Positions 10,000 through 21,206 of a DNA stretch of 64,000 nt are shown here, piece after piece. The position numbers were made by a program, and so were the translations under genes. Source of the stretch: Notospermus geniculatus (Eukaryota; Nemertea; Pilidiophora; Heteronemertea; Lineidae); NCBI GenBank assembly GCA_002633025.1, contig NMRB01000279.1, positions 146,773 through 210,772 of the forward strand, written 5' to 3'. The notes beneath the pieces are model-generated. The model was not told where the DNA came from and searched no databases. It worked only from the letters and a program-made list of their open reading frames with translations. The first letter of the stretch is position 1. Every line of letters begins with the position of its first letter.

Positions 10000-10560
10000 T
10001 TGAAAATGTCTGGAGGATGATGCACAACAGTCTGGAATTTGCGAATGTTCAGAGACAGGAGAAGAGCAAAACCAACCTGAAATCTGTAAATATCTAGAAA
10101 TAGGATACAACAAAACTCCCGCAATTTGTAAATGTCTAGAGATAGGAAAAGCAAAACAACCTGAAATTGGTCAATTTCTAGGATACAGCAACGACCGAAG
10201 ACAGTCATAGGAAGAATGGCTAACGGATCATTGTGCCTGAGTGACAACTGTTCCTATTACACCAACTGAAATCGACAAATACATTGATTCTCAAAACCAT
10301 AACCAACAATCGATGATGGATATGTCGAAAAATCAACGACTGCCGAATCTTCACTGTAGGCCTAGGCCTATAGGTGATTCGAGATAGGCCTACATGCATG
10401 GCCGTATATGTTGTCACAGGGCAACAGAGCTTTGACTAAAATTCGATCATTTATCGATCAATCAATATTACATCAGGTCCATCGTACTGAATCGAAAATT
10501 CACGTAGAAGTAATAGGAAAACCATGTATAGGCCTATTATACACCTGTATGGCTGATCTT

Positions 10561-10730
10561 GGTTGGTTAAAGCGACCCATACACGGTCAATATTATTGCA
10601 CAATATGAGGATCAAAATGGGCAATTATTATTGCCAATCTTTCTTTTACCCATTATACGCCAAAAGCATGACCCAATTTGGGCCCATATTGTGCAATAAT
10701 ATTGGATGGTGTATGGACCGCTTTACAACC
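10561..10730. mobile_element. MITE-like inverted-repeat element, family 3 (copy B)
   Basis: Counterpart of 4858-5036: the ends GGTTGGTTAAAGCGACCC and GGACCGCTTTACAACC pair, with inner AATATTATTGCACAATAT arms. It is slightly shorter than the copy A element owing to small indels in the loop. Confidence 0.7.
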
Positions 10731-11303
10731 CAACAACCAGTCAAAAATGGAAGTGACCAAAGTACATGTACATGTACATGTACCAAATTTGATTAGCGGA
10801 GTTAACTCTGAAGCTCTCAGGTATTCCCTATTATAAAATGTCACCTCCCCTGCCTGGAAGCATCAATTGAGAAAAATAAAACAAGAAAATAGAAGATTGG
10901 TAGGGGAATTCATAGACAAAGAAGATCGATGTGAAAGGGAAAATGTCCCCAGGAAAAACGTCCTGTGAAGAAAAGATCATATTGTTACATTCTAATCTCT
11001 GGAGGTTGGTTTCTATAGTCATGCACCTTAATCCGTCATGGAACATACCACGCGGACACGTTTTAGAGGGGACATTCTTTACTGTTACACCGCTACTGGC
11101 AGGACTTGGATCTGCAATCCCATTTAGTTAGATGCCTTCTCCGGGGCCTTCTGGAATGAGTTTAAAAGCACTGACCGGATGGGTGAGGAAATGACAGATG
11201 ATGCATAGAAACAATAGAATTTTATTGGCCTTGACAAGAAAGCCTCATGCTTGGGACTTGAGCAATTCAGCACTGATAATGATGACGACATCGAGCCGAG
11301 AGT

Positions 11304-11376
11304 GGCCCCGTGGCCCAATGGATAAGGCATCTGACTACGAATCAGGGGATTGCAGGTTCGAGTCCTGCCGGGGTCG
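11304..11376 (+). tRNA. tRNA-Arg (anticodon ACG), gene 4 of 7
   Basis: First gene of the copy B cluster, with mature sequence identical to the copy A genes. A TTTTTT terminator follows. Its 3' flank resembles that of the gene at 5640. Confidence 0.97.
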
Positions 11377-11582
11377 ACATTTTTTCGTCTTAATATCATA
11401 TACAATGTGTTCCTTTTTGTCTTTACCTTTTTTTTTGATGGGACAACCTTGCTTGGGGCACAAACGTTCAATTTTCTGTGTACAAGTGGGGTGCTGTTGA
11501 CAATGCCAATTAAAGTGATGAAAGAAGGGCACATTCAGTATTACATTGTATTGTTAAAAATTCGGCCTATGCCTGTATGTGT

Positions 11583-11655
11583 GGCCCCGTGGCCCAATGG
11601 ATAAGGCATCTGACTACGAATCAGGGGATTGCAGGTTCGAGTCCTGCCGGGGTCG
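11583..11655 (+). tRNA. tRNA-Arg (anticodon ACG), gene 5 of 7
   Basis: Identical mature sequence, 279 bp after gene 4, with a TTTTT terminator. Upstream flank (ATTCGGCCTATGCCTGTATG) matches that of the gene at 5911. Confidence 0.97.
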
Positions 11656-11845
11656 ATAATTTTTCGTGTTTGAAGTAACAATAACTTTCTTTTCTTTTTT
11701 CTGTACTTGGATTATCTTGCTTGGGGCACGAGATTCAATTTTCTATGTACAAGTGGGGTGCTGTTGACAATGCCAATTAAGTGATGAAGGGCACATTCAG
11801 TATTACACTGTATTGTTAAAAAATTCGGCCGACGCCTGTATGTGT

Positions 11846-11918
11846 GGCCCCGTGGCCCAATGGATAAGGCATCTGACTACGAATCAGGGGATTGCAGGTT
11901 CGAGTCCTGCCGGGGTCG
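11846..11918 (+). tRNA. tRNA-Arg (anticodon ACG), gene 6 of 7 (extra unit)
   Basis: Identical mature sequence, 263 bp after gene 5. The spacer in front repeats the preceding spacer (TGGGGTGCTGTTGACAATGC and following), so this is an additional tandem unit not present in copy A. Confidence 0.97.
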
Positions 11919-12161
11919 ACACTTTTTCCTCTTAAATTACCTTATAATTCGCTCCTTTTCTCTTTTATTTATTTTTTTCTTTATTTAATTGGACAATCTT
12001 GCTTAGGGCTGCACAAAGAGTCCATTTTCTATGTAAACGATTAAAACCAAGATTGGAGAGGTGTTGACAATCCCTATTGAAGTGACGAAAGAAGGACCTG
12101 CAGCATTATCGTTATAAAAACCCTAGCCAGTAACAGTCTTGGATTGGCTGGAAGTATATAT

Positions 12162-12234
12162 GGCCCCGTGGCCCAATGGATAAGGCATCTGACTACGAAT
12201 CAGGGGATTGCAGGTTCGAGTCCTGCCGGGGTCG
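12162..12234 (+). tRNA. tRNA-Arg (anticodon ACG), gene 7 of 7
   Basis: Identical mature sequence, with a TTTTT terminator. Flanks match the gene at 6199, the last tRNA of cluster A. Confidence 0.97.
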
Positions 12235-13662
12235 ATAATTTTTCGTCTTCGAAGTAACAATAACTTTCTTTTCGTTTTTTTCTTTACTTGGACAATATAA
12301 GGGGCATAAAGATTCCATTTTGTTATGAAAAAGATTAGAAACAACACTTGGAGAGCTCGTTAACAATCCCGATTTGAAGTAACGAAAGAAGGTACACGGA
12401 ATACAAGAAAAAAGCTAGGGCTACCCCAAACCATGACTTTTTTACCATATGATAAGGTCCGATGAGGGATTCGGGAGTTTTGCCAGATCGGTCCATGGCA
12501 ATCAGGAGCTCCCTTTGATTACTAAACTTGCTGTGTCAACTTACCATAAATCTTGTAAAAGATACCACAGACCCTGTTCAATCATCACACCACCAAGACC
12601 AATTAGTGATATTTTGGCGGCCATTATTCCATGGATTGGTAGGGCACACGTCCACCATTTTGTGATATGCCATATTCTATTAGGATCCAATGAAACTCTA
12701 AATCCATGTCAAAGAGAGGGTGAACAATGGAAAAAGAAGCCCATTCTTTACCGGGAACAAAAGGATAATCCAACATACCTTCTTTTCTCCCTTTTAATCC
12801 TTCTAAGACGTCACAACACTAAATAGATGGAGAAAAGAGACATGTATCCACAGTATGGATCAGTTGGTGGTTCGTGGCTCTTGTATAGTGGACACCTGTC
12901 CCCCTCCTTCACGATGCTAATGGCCGGGCCTCTCTGTAATTGCACCTCGTTATCAACGAGGGCCTATCGATCTTTGGTCGACTATCTACCGGTAGGTGTG
13001 TAAAATCATGAAATGTACACAGACAGCAAGTATACCTACATATTGGCGTGGGAGCATGAGAAATGAAATCCCTATTTTTAACATGATGCATTTGGCCACT
13101 TAGAAATGCGTTTTTAAATATCTCAACACAATACGTCCATTTTATTTTCTACTGACTACTTAGACTGAGTACATGTAGGTACATGTACTTTATTAGTCTC
13201 ATGATACGTTGGGTAGCATCCTCCCCGAAAAGTTGAGAAAATAAAACTTATAAGGACTTATAAACTTATGCATTTGGCCACTTAGGAATGCTTTTTGCCA
13301 CTTAGAAATGCTTTTAACTACCTCAACACAATAGAGCCTACATGCATTTTATTTTCCACTGACTAGACTGAGTAGGTACTTTATTAGTCTCAGATACGTT
13401 GGGTAGCATCCTCGCAACAGTTGAGAAAAAAATTGTGTGGCAAGAACTACTAGTATCTTATAAGAACCTGAAAAGTTGTACATTTTCAATTTCTTGGGTT
13501 CAGTGAATCCCACAACAAACTAAGTGTGATGTACAAGAGAAATCCTATGAAATTAGACAAAATCAAATACTTTCTACCGCACTGGTAGTGTCAAAATGTT
13601 GCCATTGGCAATGATGATAGTTCTGGTGGGGGGGGGGGAGGGGGAGGGAGCTCATACATACC
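12235..13662. other. Region after the copy B tRNA cluster; no recognised gene
   Basis: Counterpart of 6272 to about 7700, including the open frame at 12449-12826 and the ~170 bp direct repeat at about 13083-13240 and 13268-13430. A G-rich run at about 13627-13650 precedes the GTTAAC-rich element. Confidence 0.5.
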
Positions 13663-14292
13663 ACAATGGGTGAGGTCAAATCTCATAGTTAACGTTGACA
13701 CCAAGATTACCCGAGGGTAACCATGAAAAAATAGTTAACTTGAACCCCTAACTCGGACTTCAGGCTAACTATTAGTTAACTCTTTAGTTAACTAAAGGTT
13801 AACAAATAGTTAACAGAGTTAGTTAACTCTGAGAACACAAGGTCATCAAACTGCACCTGAGTCAGTCGCATATGTCTTTCTATTGGCTCGCCGCTGTAAG
13901 CAGGGGTCCTCTCAAAGTTTTCTGCTCCTCTTGCATGCCTTAAAAGCACAAATCTGATGCATTGGAACAGCAAACATGGCTGACACTCCTAACTCTAACA
14001 TTTGACCTCCTCTCCTGTTGACTAAAAGTTAACTGCCAGGCGGTTATCTCCTCATGCACATGAGCTGTAGTACATTTTTCTTAACTCTGTACGATTTCCC
14101 GGGGTTATGGTAACTACAGGGTTACTTTGTAGTCAAAAAAGTGTCAACTTTTAGTTTACTCTTAGTTAACTCGTAGTTAACTATGAGTTGACTCATCTCT
14201 CAGGGGGAGGTCAAATTCAAGTGTTATTGCAACTAAAAGTTAACTTTAGGGTTAACTATTAGTTAATTTTTTTATTTGACCTCACCCATTGT
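13663..14292. mobile_element. 630 bp GTTAAC-rich inverted-repeat element, only in copy B
   Basis: The ends form a perfect 19 bp inverted repeat, ACAATGGGTGAGGTCAAAT. The corresponding site in copy A (around 7700-7720) has a short different sequence instead. The interior carries a dozen or more variants of (A)GTTAAC(T), itself palindromic, in both halves. No open frame of note. Target-site duplication is not certain because the empty site differs slightly. It is probably a non-autonomous DNA transposon or foldback element. Confidence 0.75.
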
Positions 14293-14825
14293 TGGGAAGA
14301 CCTGTGCACTTAGTGTTATTAGTGAATCTCTTCCTTAAATGGTAAATCTGGATTTGGATGTGCTGAGAATTTTCCACCAACAAGAGGTCGGTATTTTTTT
14401 TAAAATTCTGACATGAAGTCAGGCGGTGCAGGTCTACATGTACAATGACGTCATGTGCACCATCCTCTGCTTCAGACATCTGCATTGAAATCCCAATGCT
14501 TGGATTTGCACAAATTTGAAACTGACAGAACAACATACCATGTTTTCAATAATCAATAACAGGATAAGCCTATCTATTGATATGCTTTAAGCACCAATTA
14601 AAAAGAGACGCACCTGTCAAGGTATTTGGTAACACACCAATGAATGCATCATGAATGGATTAGATGTGCACAAGTAGGTATATATGGGTTTTTTACTAAA
14701 AAAGACCAACCCACTGTCAAAGCAACTTTTTCACAGGGCCACCATGCAGGTTAGTTCTCCCACAAGATGAAGCACTGAGACAGATTGAGACGATGAAGAT
14801 GAAGATAAAGATTTAGTAAGCCTAT

Positions 14826-15095
14826 TTGGGCTAATTGGGGTCAGTTCCCTCAAGCTTAAGTAGGCAACTTGGCCTAATTGAGGTCAGTTCCCGCAAGCTA
14901 AGTAGGCAACTTGGGCTAATTGAGGTCAGTTCCCTCAAGCTTAACTAGGCAACTTGGGCTAATTGAGGTCAGTTCCTTCAAGCTTAACTAGGCAACTTGG
15001 GCTAATTGAGGTCGTTCCCTCAAGCTTAAGTAGGCAACTCAGGCTAACTGAGGTCAGTTCCCTCAAGCTTAAGGCAACTTGGACTAATTGAGGTT
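14826..15095. repeat. 43 bp minisatellite, about six units (copy B)
   Basis: Same unit as at 8293-8440 (CTAATTGAGGTCAGTTCC...CAAGCTTAAGTAGGCAACTT), roughly doubled in number, with degenerate last units. Confidence 0.85.
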
Positions 15096-15889
15096 AGATT
15101 GCTCAGGAAGAAGTATTTGAAATCTATATTCCAGGTCACCTAATAATCTCAAATGAGGAGAATGAGAGTATGTGGCAGAAGATTGATGGTACAGACCGAT
15201 GACAAAATGGAGAATAACTCAAATCTAGAGATAAATAATCTTTATTAGCTACAGCTTTTTTGGATAGAAACATTCCATAGAAACAAACTCATCAGATGTT
15301 GATCGTATCTACCAGCCTCATGCATCCTTAAATTAAACTGACTCAAGAACATTATGTTCCTAAAACAATGGTTTTAAAAGTGAGAATACTTCAACATAAA
15401 GCCAAAGGAAAAATTATGACTTGACGAACACTGAATTACATGCTGAAATACTGGTCTGGCCTGAAATGGTATCGCTGTGGCCTCAAGTTTGACTTGTCGA
15501 CAATACACAATGATTTTGTAAACTGTAAGACAGGTACAGACAAAAGCGACCTCATTCTGAAGCTTTACCAGGGTGGGCATCTATTGAGTGCGAAATGGCT
15601 GTTTTCTGCTGATATATATCACGTAAAAACTCCATCGAATGGTCATTTTATAAATTCTGCAAATGCAGCATGGGAGAAACCATTACTGGTCATGTTTTGA
15701 CGTTTGATTTTTGGTTGCAAAACCAAGCCACCACAAGAAAACAAGACATGTGAATTTACTGCAATAATACCAGACCTCAAAGCAAAATCATCCCACCTCC
15801 GCCGCAGGCTGAAGATACAAAATTTGGTACCACCAGGGTTTCCCATGAGGTTCACATTAGCAGACTCCAGTGGAGATGGAGATGACAGC

Positions 15890-16085
15890 ACAACCAGTAG
15901 TGAGAGTGATGACAGCACACTAGTGGTGACAGTGACGACAGTACACCAGTAGTGACATCGATGACAGCACACCAGTGGTGGCATAGACAGATGACAGCAC
16001 ACCAGTGGTGACATAGTAGCACACCAGTGGTGACATAGATGACAGCACGCCAGAAGTGACAGCACACCAGTGGTGTGACATCACA
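15890..16085. repeat. Minisatellite of CACCAGTGGTGACA units
   Basis: Imperfect units of about 18-33 bp built on GATGACAGCACACCAGTGGTGACAT recur seven or more times. CACCA(C/G)TGGTG is itself palindromic. The periodic Cys/His/Trp translations on the minus strand here are repeat artefacts. Confidence 0.8.
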
Positions 16086-16598
16086 CCAACACAAAAACTT
16101 TCAGACCAAACCGACAGCAATTTATCAAGTGATTGTCACACATTTTTTCATGAATGTCTGATTCCTTGTTATTCAATGACGCATATGGAGTGTAACCAGG
16201 TGATCTGAGCTGCAAGCTCACGTTTTTGACTGCCACAGCATAACACCACATGCAGAAAAGCCAAGTGGCTGGAACTACAGGAAAATTGGTTGTTTTATTC
16301 AGGGTAAGATGTCAGTATTGTCATGAAATGGAGTTTGTGTTCAGAAATTTCACGAACTGACCAATTCAGCATTGGTCTAACATACAACTCAAACCACACA
16401 AACCGAATAAAATCTGGGTCAGTTGCTGTACCATCCAGGTAAAATACCCAACCACATGACAAAGCTGTGGCAAAAATCTTCCACTAAAACTTGTTCCACC
16501 TCTATGAGACAATCCGACTGTACTGAAACAGTTTTCAGAATGAAATTGTAGTTGAAATGGTGCAGGATTTTGGACATCTTATCAACCCATGTTCACAC

Positions 16599-16705
16599 GG
16601 GCCCGTATGCATAAAGGTGGAATAAGCTTATTCCAAGTATAGCTTCACGTTATAACATTAGGTTATACCTGGAATAAGCTTATTCCGCCTTTATGCATAC
16701 GGCCC
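16599..16705. mobile_element. MITE-like inverted-repeat element, family 4
   Basis: The left arm GGGCCCGTATGCATAAAGG pairs with the right arm CCTTTATGCATACGGCCC, and GGAATAAGCTTATTCC occurs in both arms. It is 107 bp and non-coding. Confidence 0.8.
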
Positions 16706-17147
16706 ATGGAGTTTTGTGTTTTCAGCATAAATGATGCAGTAAGTATTTTAAGTACCCTGTTGCAAGTGAGAACGTACATGTATCATCAGCATATGGGGAA
16801 GGGGTGTGGGGGAGGGTCAGCAGAACATGACCAAACATAAAAAAGTCTCAGGGTCGGTTTTCATGATAAATTAACTCGCCAAGATGCATGCAGAGGAAAC
16901 TGACGATCACCACGGTGCTGAAGTGTTCAAGTAATCAACACTCTCATCACTTAAAACCATTTCGGTGCTGGCTGTATTTTGACGTCATGACAATGAATGC
17001 AGCAGGTTATGTTACAAGTGACGTCATGACACCGTTACTGGAAAATGCATTAAACTTGCGTTGCAGCAATGATGTCCTCGTTTCGGTTTACCAGGTCGCA
17101 GCATTCTACGTCATGAAGTTGCGCACCAGTATACTGGTACACAGGCG

Positions 17148-17286
17148 CGGATCCAGAGGGGGCGCACGCCTCCCCTTTTGGCCAACAAATCTGTAAAATC
17201 GACCGTAAAATTCTGGAATTGGGTGCAAATTACAATGCCCTAGCACAGGGCACCCCTCTTTTCCCAAATCCTGGATCCACCCCTGG
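17148..17286. mobile_element. GGATCCA-ended repeat element
   Basis: The segment begins GGCGCGGATCCAGAGGGGG and ends TCCTGGATCCACCCCTG, with GGCCAACAAATCTGTAAAAT inside. Related elements lie at 17790-17948 and 19812-19976, and a truncated one at 19196-19313. Non-coding; a dispersed non-autonomous element. Confidence 0.6.
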
Positions 17287-17789
17287 GACATGGCACTGAA
17301 GTGGTTAAGAATATACTGTCATCCATGAAACTTGGTGAAATATGGGAAATGTGAAATTTTTGTACCCTCCAACCCAATTAGGTGGTTTCAATCTTCACCA
17401 TTTTTAGAGCAACATCGTTTACCACCTAACGACGATACAGCAAGACTTCACACAGCATTTGCAAACAGAAAGCAACCTCTCTCAATCAAGGAAAGAAATG
17501 ATTCATATCCCTTTTGGTACTGTTAGCAACAACATGTCAGTTTTATAGTCAAGACATCCTTATTTTAAGACAAGCCAATGGAAACACATAACTGTAGGCC
17601 TAGATCACAGAAACACTCATGAGGGTTCTACCCCTGTCTGTGGTTTTGTTCGTACAATATGTAAAGATTCATAATTCACCATTATCCAAACATATCTGGC
17701 CGTTTTTGCCAAAAAGCCTTTCCCTGTGTTAGGTGTTATCACCATACCTGATGTAAGCCGAAATATGGCAATGCAGACTTTCATGTACC

Positions 17790-17948
17790 CCAAGCGCAGA
17801 TCCAAGGGGGGCGTACGCCCTCCCCCTTTCGGCCAACAAATCTGTAAAATCGACTGAAACTTGGAGCAAATCATTGAAATTCACCGCAGATTTCAATGTT
17901 TCTAGCACAGTGTGCCCCCTCTTTTCCGAAATCCTGGATCCACCCCTG
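17790..17948. mobile_element. GGATCCA-ended repeat element, second member
   Basis: It starts CCAAGCGCAGATCCAAGGGG and ends CCTGGATCCACCCCTG, with the shared GGCCAACAAATCTGTAAAAT core; the counterpart in the other 2 kb copy is 19812-19976. Confidence 0.55.
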
Positions 17949-18054
17949 TACTCTACCAGTCATGCCTAGGGATCTGCCCAGCAAAACTTGAGTGGTGAAC
18001 CGATTCAGGCAAAGGGGGAAAATGTACTAATTTTGTCAAATTTCATGGTCAAAA

Positions 18055-18254
18055 TTAACCCTTTCGTTACTGGCATGTATGGTCACCAGCTTACAGAGGC
18101 CCATATTTTCATTGTTTTATCCGTAAACTGTTTTAACAAAAATCTGTTCTAACTTAAACCTTCCATTATACAGGACCCGGTGACCGGGTCCCATGGAAAT
18201 TTCGTGGGAGTTTGGATGACCCGGTGACCGGGTCCCATGTAATGAAAGGGTTAA
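18055..18254. mobile_element. TTAA-flanked inverted-repeat element (200 bp)
   Basis: It begins TTAACCCTTTCGTTAC and ends GTAATGAAAGGGTTAA, so the inverted ends are bounded by TTAA, the target used by piggyBac-type transposons. Inside, the perfect palindrome GGACCCGGTGACCGGGTCC occurs, with a nearly identical second copy ~45 bp away. Non-coding. Confidence 0.65.
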
Positions 18255-19187
18255 TACTCTGCAGCCAGAATGGTGGAAAAGCCCTCCACTGCCGTCCACC
18301 ACTGGCATTTACATGTACATGCCATATACATGTTTTGCCGTATCATTCTGACCTCGGATATTCCAAGCTATCAATCGACAACAATCGAAGACAAGAAGGA
18401 CAAAAGCCTAAATGTGGATCAGAAAGGCTGCCTTAGGATACCCACGAATAGCCAGCTTTCTCCCACTTAGCGTGGCCAAACTACACTTTGAACACAGTGA
18501 CAAGGCATTGAGAAGCCATCTATAGTAAACAGAATCTCATGGTTAACTCAACCCATCAAGGAAAACCTGAACATTCAAAAGCTTCCAACAGATACAAACA
18601 TATAGGACAACCAATCCTGAATAGGAAAAGACAACTTTGCATCTGAATTTGAGCGAGTAAAGACAAACGGATGTGTTACTACAGGAAGAACATTTAAAGC
18701 GAGATGTTTGAAGTGCAAATAAACAGGAACTCCATACACAACCTAAAAAATAAGCTAAAAAATATTTGAGGTTCGAAGTTCGAACTCGAAATGCTGCCTG
18801 CAAAACAAAACGATATGTAAAAAAGAGATCAGCACTGGACATCTTTATGTTTCCACCATGACTTCAGTAATTGATGTCGGTGTTGTCATGGTGACGTCAA
18901 TTCAACAATGGAAATGTCCAAGTGAAACCCTGCGATCACAGAGGGGACAGTTTTCCCCAAAACTGATTTTAAATCTTACATTTACAAGCCAGAGACCTTC
19001 GGCAGACAGGGAGAACACAACTTTTCTGTCTCAGACTGAGATACCCGGTAATTTGAGCTTCGATAAATGAAAAATACCCTCCGCATCCGCAGGACTAGTT
19101 GAGCAAAATGAACAACCCGGGAGCAAAAAAATAAAATCTAACACAGACGAGATAAAGAGACAGTTATACATTTTTTGAGGCGCAAAA

Positions 19188-19195
19188 NNNNNNNN
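19188..19195. other. Assembly gap (8 Ns)
   Basis: Eight Ns separate the end of the first and the start of the second ~2 kb copy. Single Ns also occur at 39029, 47204 and 61531. Confidence 0.99.
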
Positions 19196-21206
19196 CTCCC
19201 CTTTTGGCCAACAAATCTGTAAAATCGACCGTGAAATTCTGGAATTGGGTGCAAATTTCAATGTTCCTACCACAGGGCGCCCCTCTTTTCCCAAATCCTG
19301 GATCTGCCCCTGGGACATGGCACTGAAGTGGTTAAGAATATACTGTCATCCATGAAACTTGGTGAAATATGGGAATCAATGTGAAATTTTTGTACCCTCC
19401 AACCCAATTAGGTGGTTTCAATCTTCACCATTTTTAGAGCAACATCGTTTACCACCTAACGACGATACAGCAAGACTTCACACAGCATTTGCGAACAGAA
19501 AGCAACCTCTCTCAATCAAGGAAAGAAATAATTCATATCCCTTTTGGTACTGTTAGCAACAACATGTCAGTTTTATAGTCAAGACATCCTTGTTTTAAGA
19601 CAAGCCAATGGAAACACGTAACTGTAGGCCTAGATCACAGAAACAAGGGTTCTATCCCCGTGGTTTTGTTCGTACAATATGTACCCGGTACAGATTCATA
19701 ATTCACCGTTATCCAAACATATCTGGCCGTTTTTGCCAAAGAGCCTTTCCCTCTGTTAGGTGTTATCACCATACCTGACGTAAGCTGAAATATGGCAATG
19801 CAGACCTACCCCAGGCGCGGATCCAGGGGGCACACGCCCTCATTTCGGCCAACAAATCTGTAAAATCGACCGTGAAATTCTGAAATTCGGATCAAATCAT
19901 TGAAATTCACAGCAGATTTCAATGTTTCTAGCACAGTGTGCCCCCTCTTTTCCGAAATCCTGGATCAACCCCTGTACTCTACCAGTCATGCCTAGGGATC
20001 TGCCCAGCAAAACTTGAGCGGTGAACCAATTCAGGCAAATGGGGAAAATGTACTAATTTTGTCAAATTCCATGGTCAAAATTAACCCTTTCGTTACTGGC
20101 ATGTATGGTCACCAGCTTACAGAGGCCCATATTTTCATTGTTTTATCCGTAAACTGTTTTAACAAAAATCTGTTCTAACTTAAACCTTCCATTATACAGG
20201 ACCCGGTGACCTAGTCCCATGGAAATTTCGTGGGAGTTTGGATGACCCGGTGACCGGGTCCCATGTAATGAAAGGGTTAATACTCTGCAGCCAGAATGGT
20301 GGAAAAGTCCTCCATTGCCGTCCACCACTGGCATATACATGTACATGACATATACTGCCGTATCATTCTGACCTCGGATATTCCAAACTATCAATCGACA
20401 ACAATCGAAGACAAGAAGGACAAAAGCCTAAATGTGGATCAGAAAGGCTGCCTTAGGATACCCACAAATAGCCAGCTTTCTCCCACTTAGCGTGGCCAAA
20501 CTACACTTTGAACACAGTGACAAGGCATTGAGAAGCCATCTATAGTAAACAGAATCTCATGGTTAACTTAACCCATCGAGGAAAACCTGAACATTCAAAA
20601 GCTTCCAACAGATACAAACATATAGGACAACCAATCCTGAATAGGAAAAGACAACTTTGCATCTGAATTTGAGCGAGTAAAGACAAACGGATGTGTTACT
20701 ACAGGAAGAACATTAAAAGCGAGATGTTTGAAGTGCAAATAAACAGGAACTCCATACACAACCTAAAAAATAAGCTAAAAAATATTTGAGGTTCGAAGTT
20801 CGAACTCGAAATGCTGCCTGCAAAACAAAACGATATGTAAAAAAGAGATCAGCACTGGACATCTTTATGTTTCCGCCATGACTTCAGTAATTGATGTCGG
20901 TGTTGTCATGGTGACGTCAATTCAACAATGGAAATGTCCAAGTGAAACCCTGCGATCACAGAGGGGACAGTTTTCCCCAAAACTGATTTTAAATCTTACA
21001 TTTACAAGCCAGAGACCTTCGGCAGACAGGGAGAACACAACTTTTCTGTCTCAGACTGAGATACCCGGTAATTTGAGCTTCGATAAATGAAAAATACCCT
21101 CCGCATCCGCAGGACTAGTTGAGCAAAATGAACAACCCGGGAGCAAAAAAATAAAATCTAACACAGACGAGATAAAGAGACAGTTATACATTTTTTGAGG
21201 CGCAAA
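19196..21206. repeat. ~2 kb duplication, second copy
   Basis: Counterpart of 17170-19187, differing by scattered substitutions and short indels. Both copies share the same right-hand end (TTTTTTGAGGCGCAAAA). After 21206 the sequence continues into unique DNA, while the first copy stops at the N gap. Confidence 0.9.
20081..20280. mobile_element. TTAA-flanked inverted-repeat element, second copy
   Basis: Same element as 18055-18254. One of the two internal palindromes has mutated (GACCCGGTGACCTAGTCC) while the other is intact. Confidence 0.65.

Larger units (their letters stand above)
8479..15100. repeat. Segmental duplication, copy B (~6.6 kb)
   Basis: Direct-orientation counterpart of 2196-8435. 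It begins part-way through the family 2 MITE that is complete at 2119-2243 and ends in the 43 bp minisatellite. Relative to A it gains a fourth tRNA-Arg unit, a 630 bp GTTAAC-rich element at 13663-14292 and extra minisatellite units. It lacks the element at 3975-4304 and ~200 bp around the orphan MADNNF frame. Confidence 0.9.
15101..17147. other. Intergenic region with minisatellite and MITE; no recognised gene
   Basis: The open frames here (for example plus strand 15440-15700 and 15704-15952) have no recognisable domain. The Ser/Asp-rich end of the second is simply the start of the minisatellite at 15890-16085. Nothing else supports a gene. Confidence 0.45.
17170..19187. repeat. ~2 kb duplication, first copy, ending at an N gap
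   Basis: Near-identical in order and orientation to 19196-21206. It contains GGATCCA-type elements, the TTAA-flanked palindromic element at 18055-18254 and no recognisable gene. It stops exactly at the N run, and the second copy starts exactly after it. Confidence 0.9.

Noticed and set aside
15643-16120. Cys/His/Trp-periodic frames resembling a zinc-binding repeat protein
   Set aside because: They are translations of the CACCAGTGGTGACA minisatellite in several frames, with no conserved gene structure.
19031-19318. Open frame spanning the N gap
   Set aside because: It depends on reading through unknown bases and repeat DNA.
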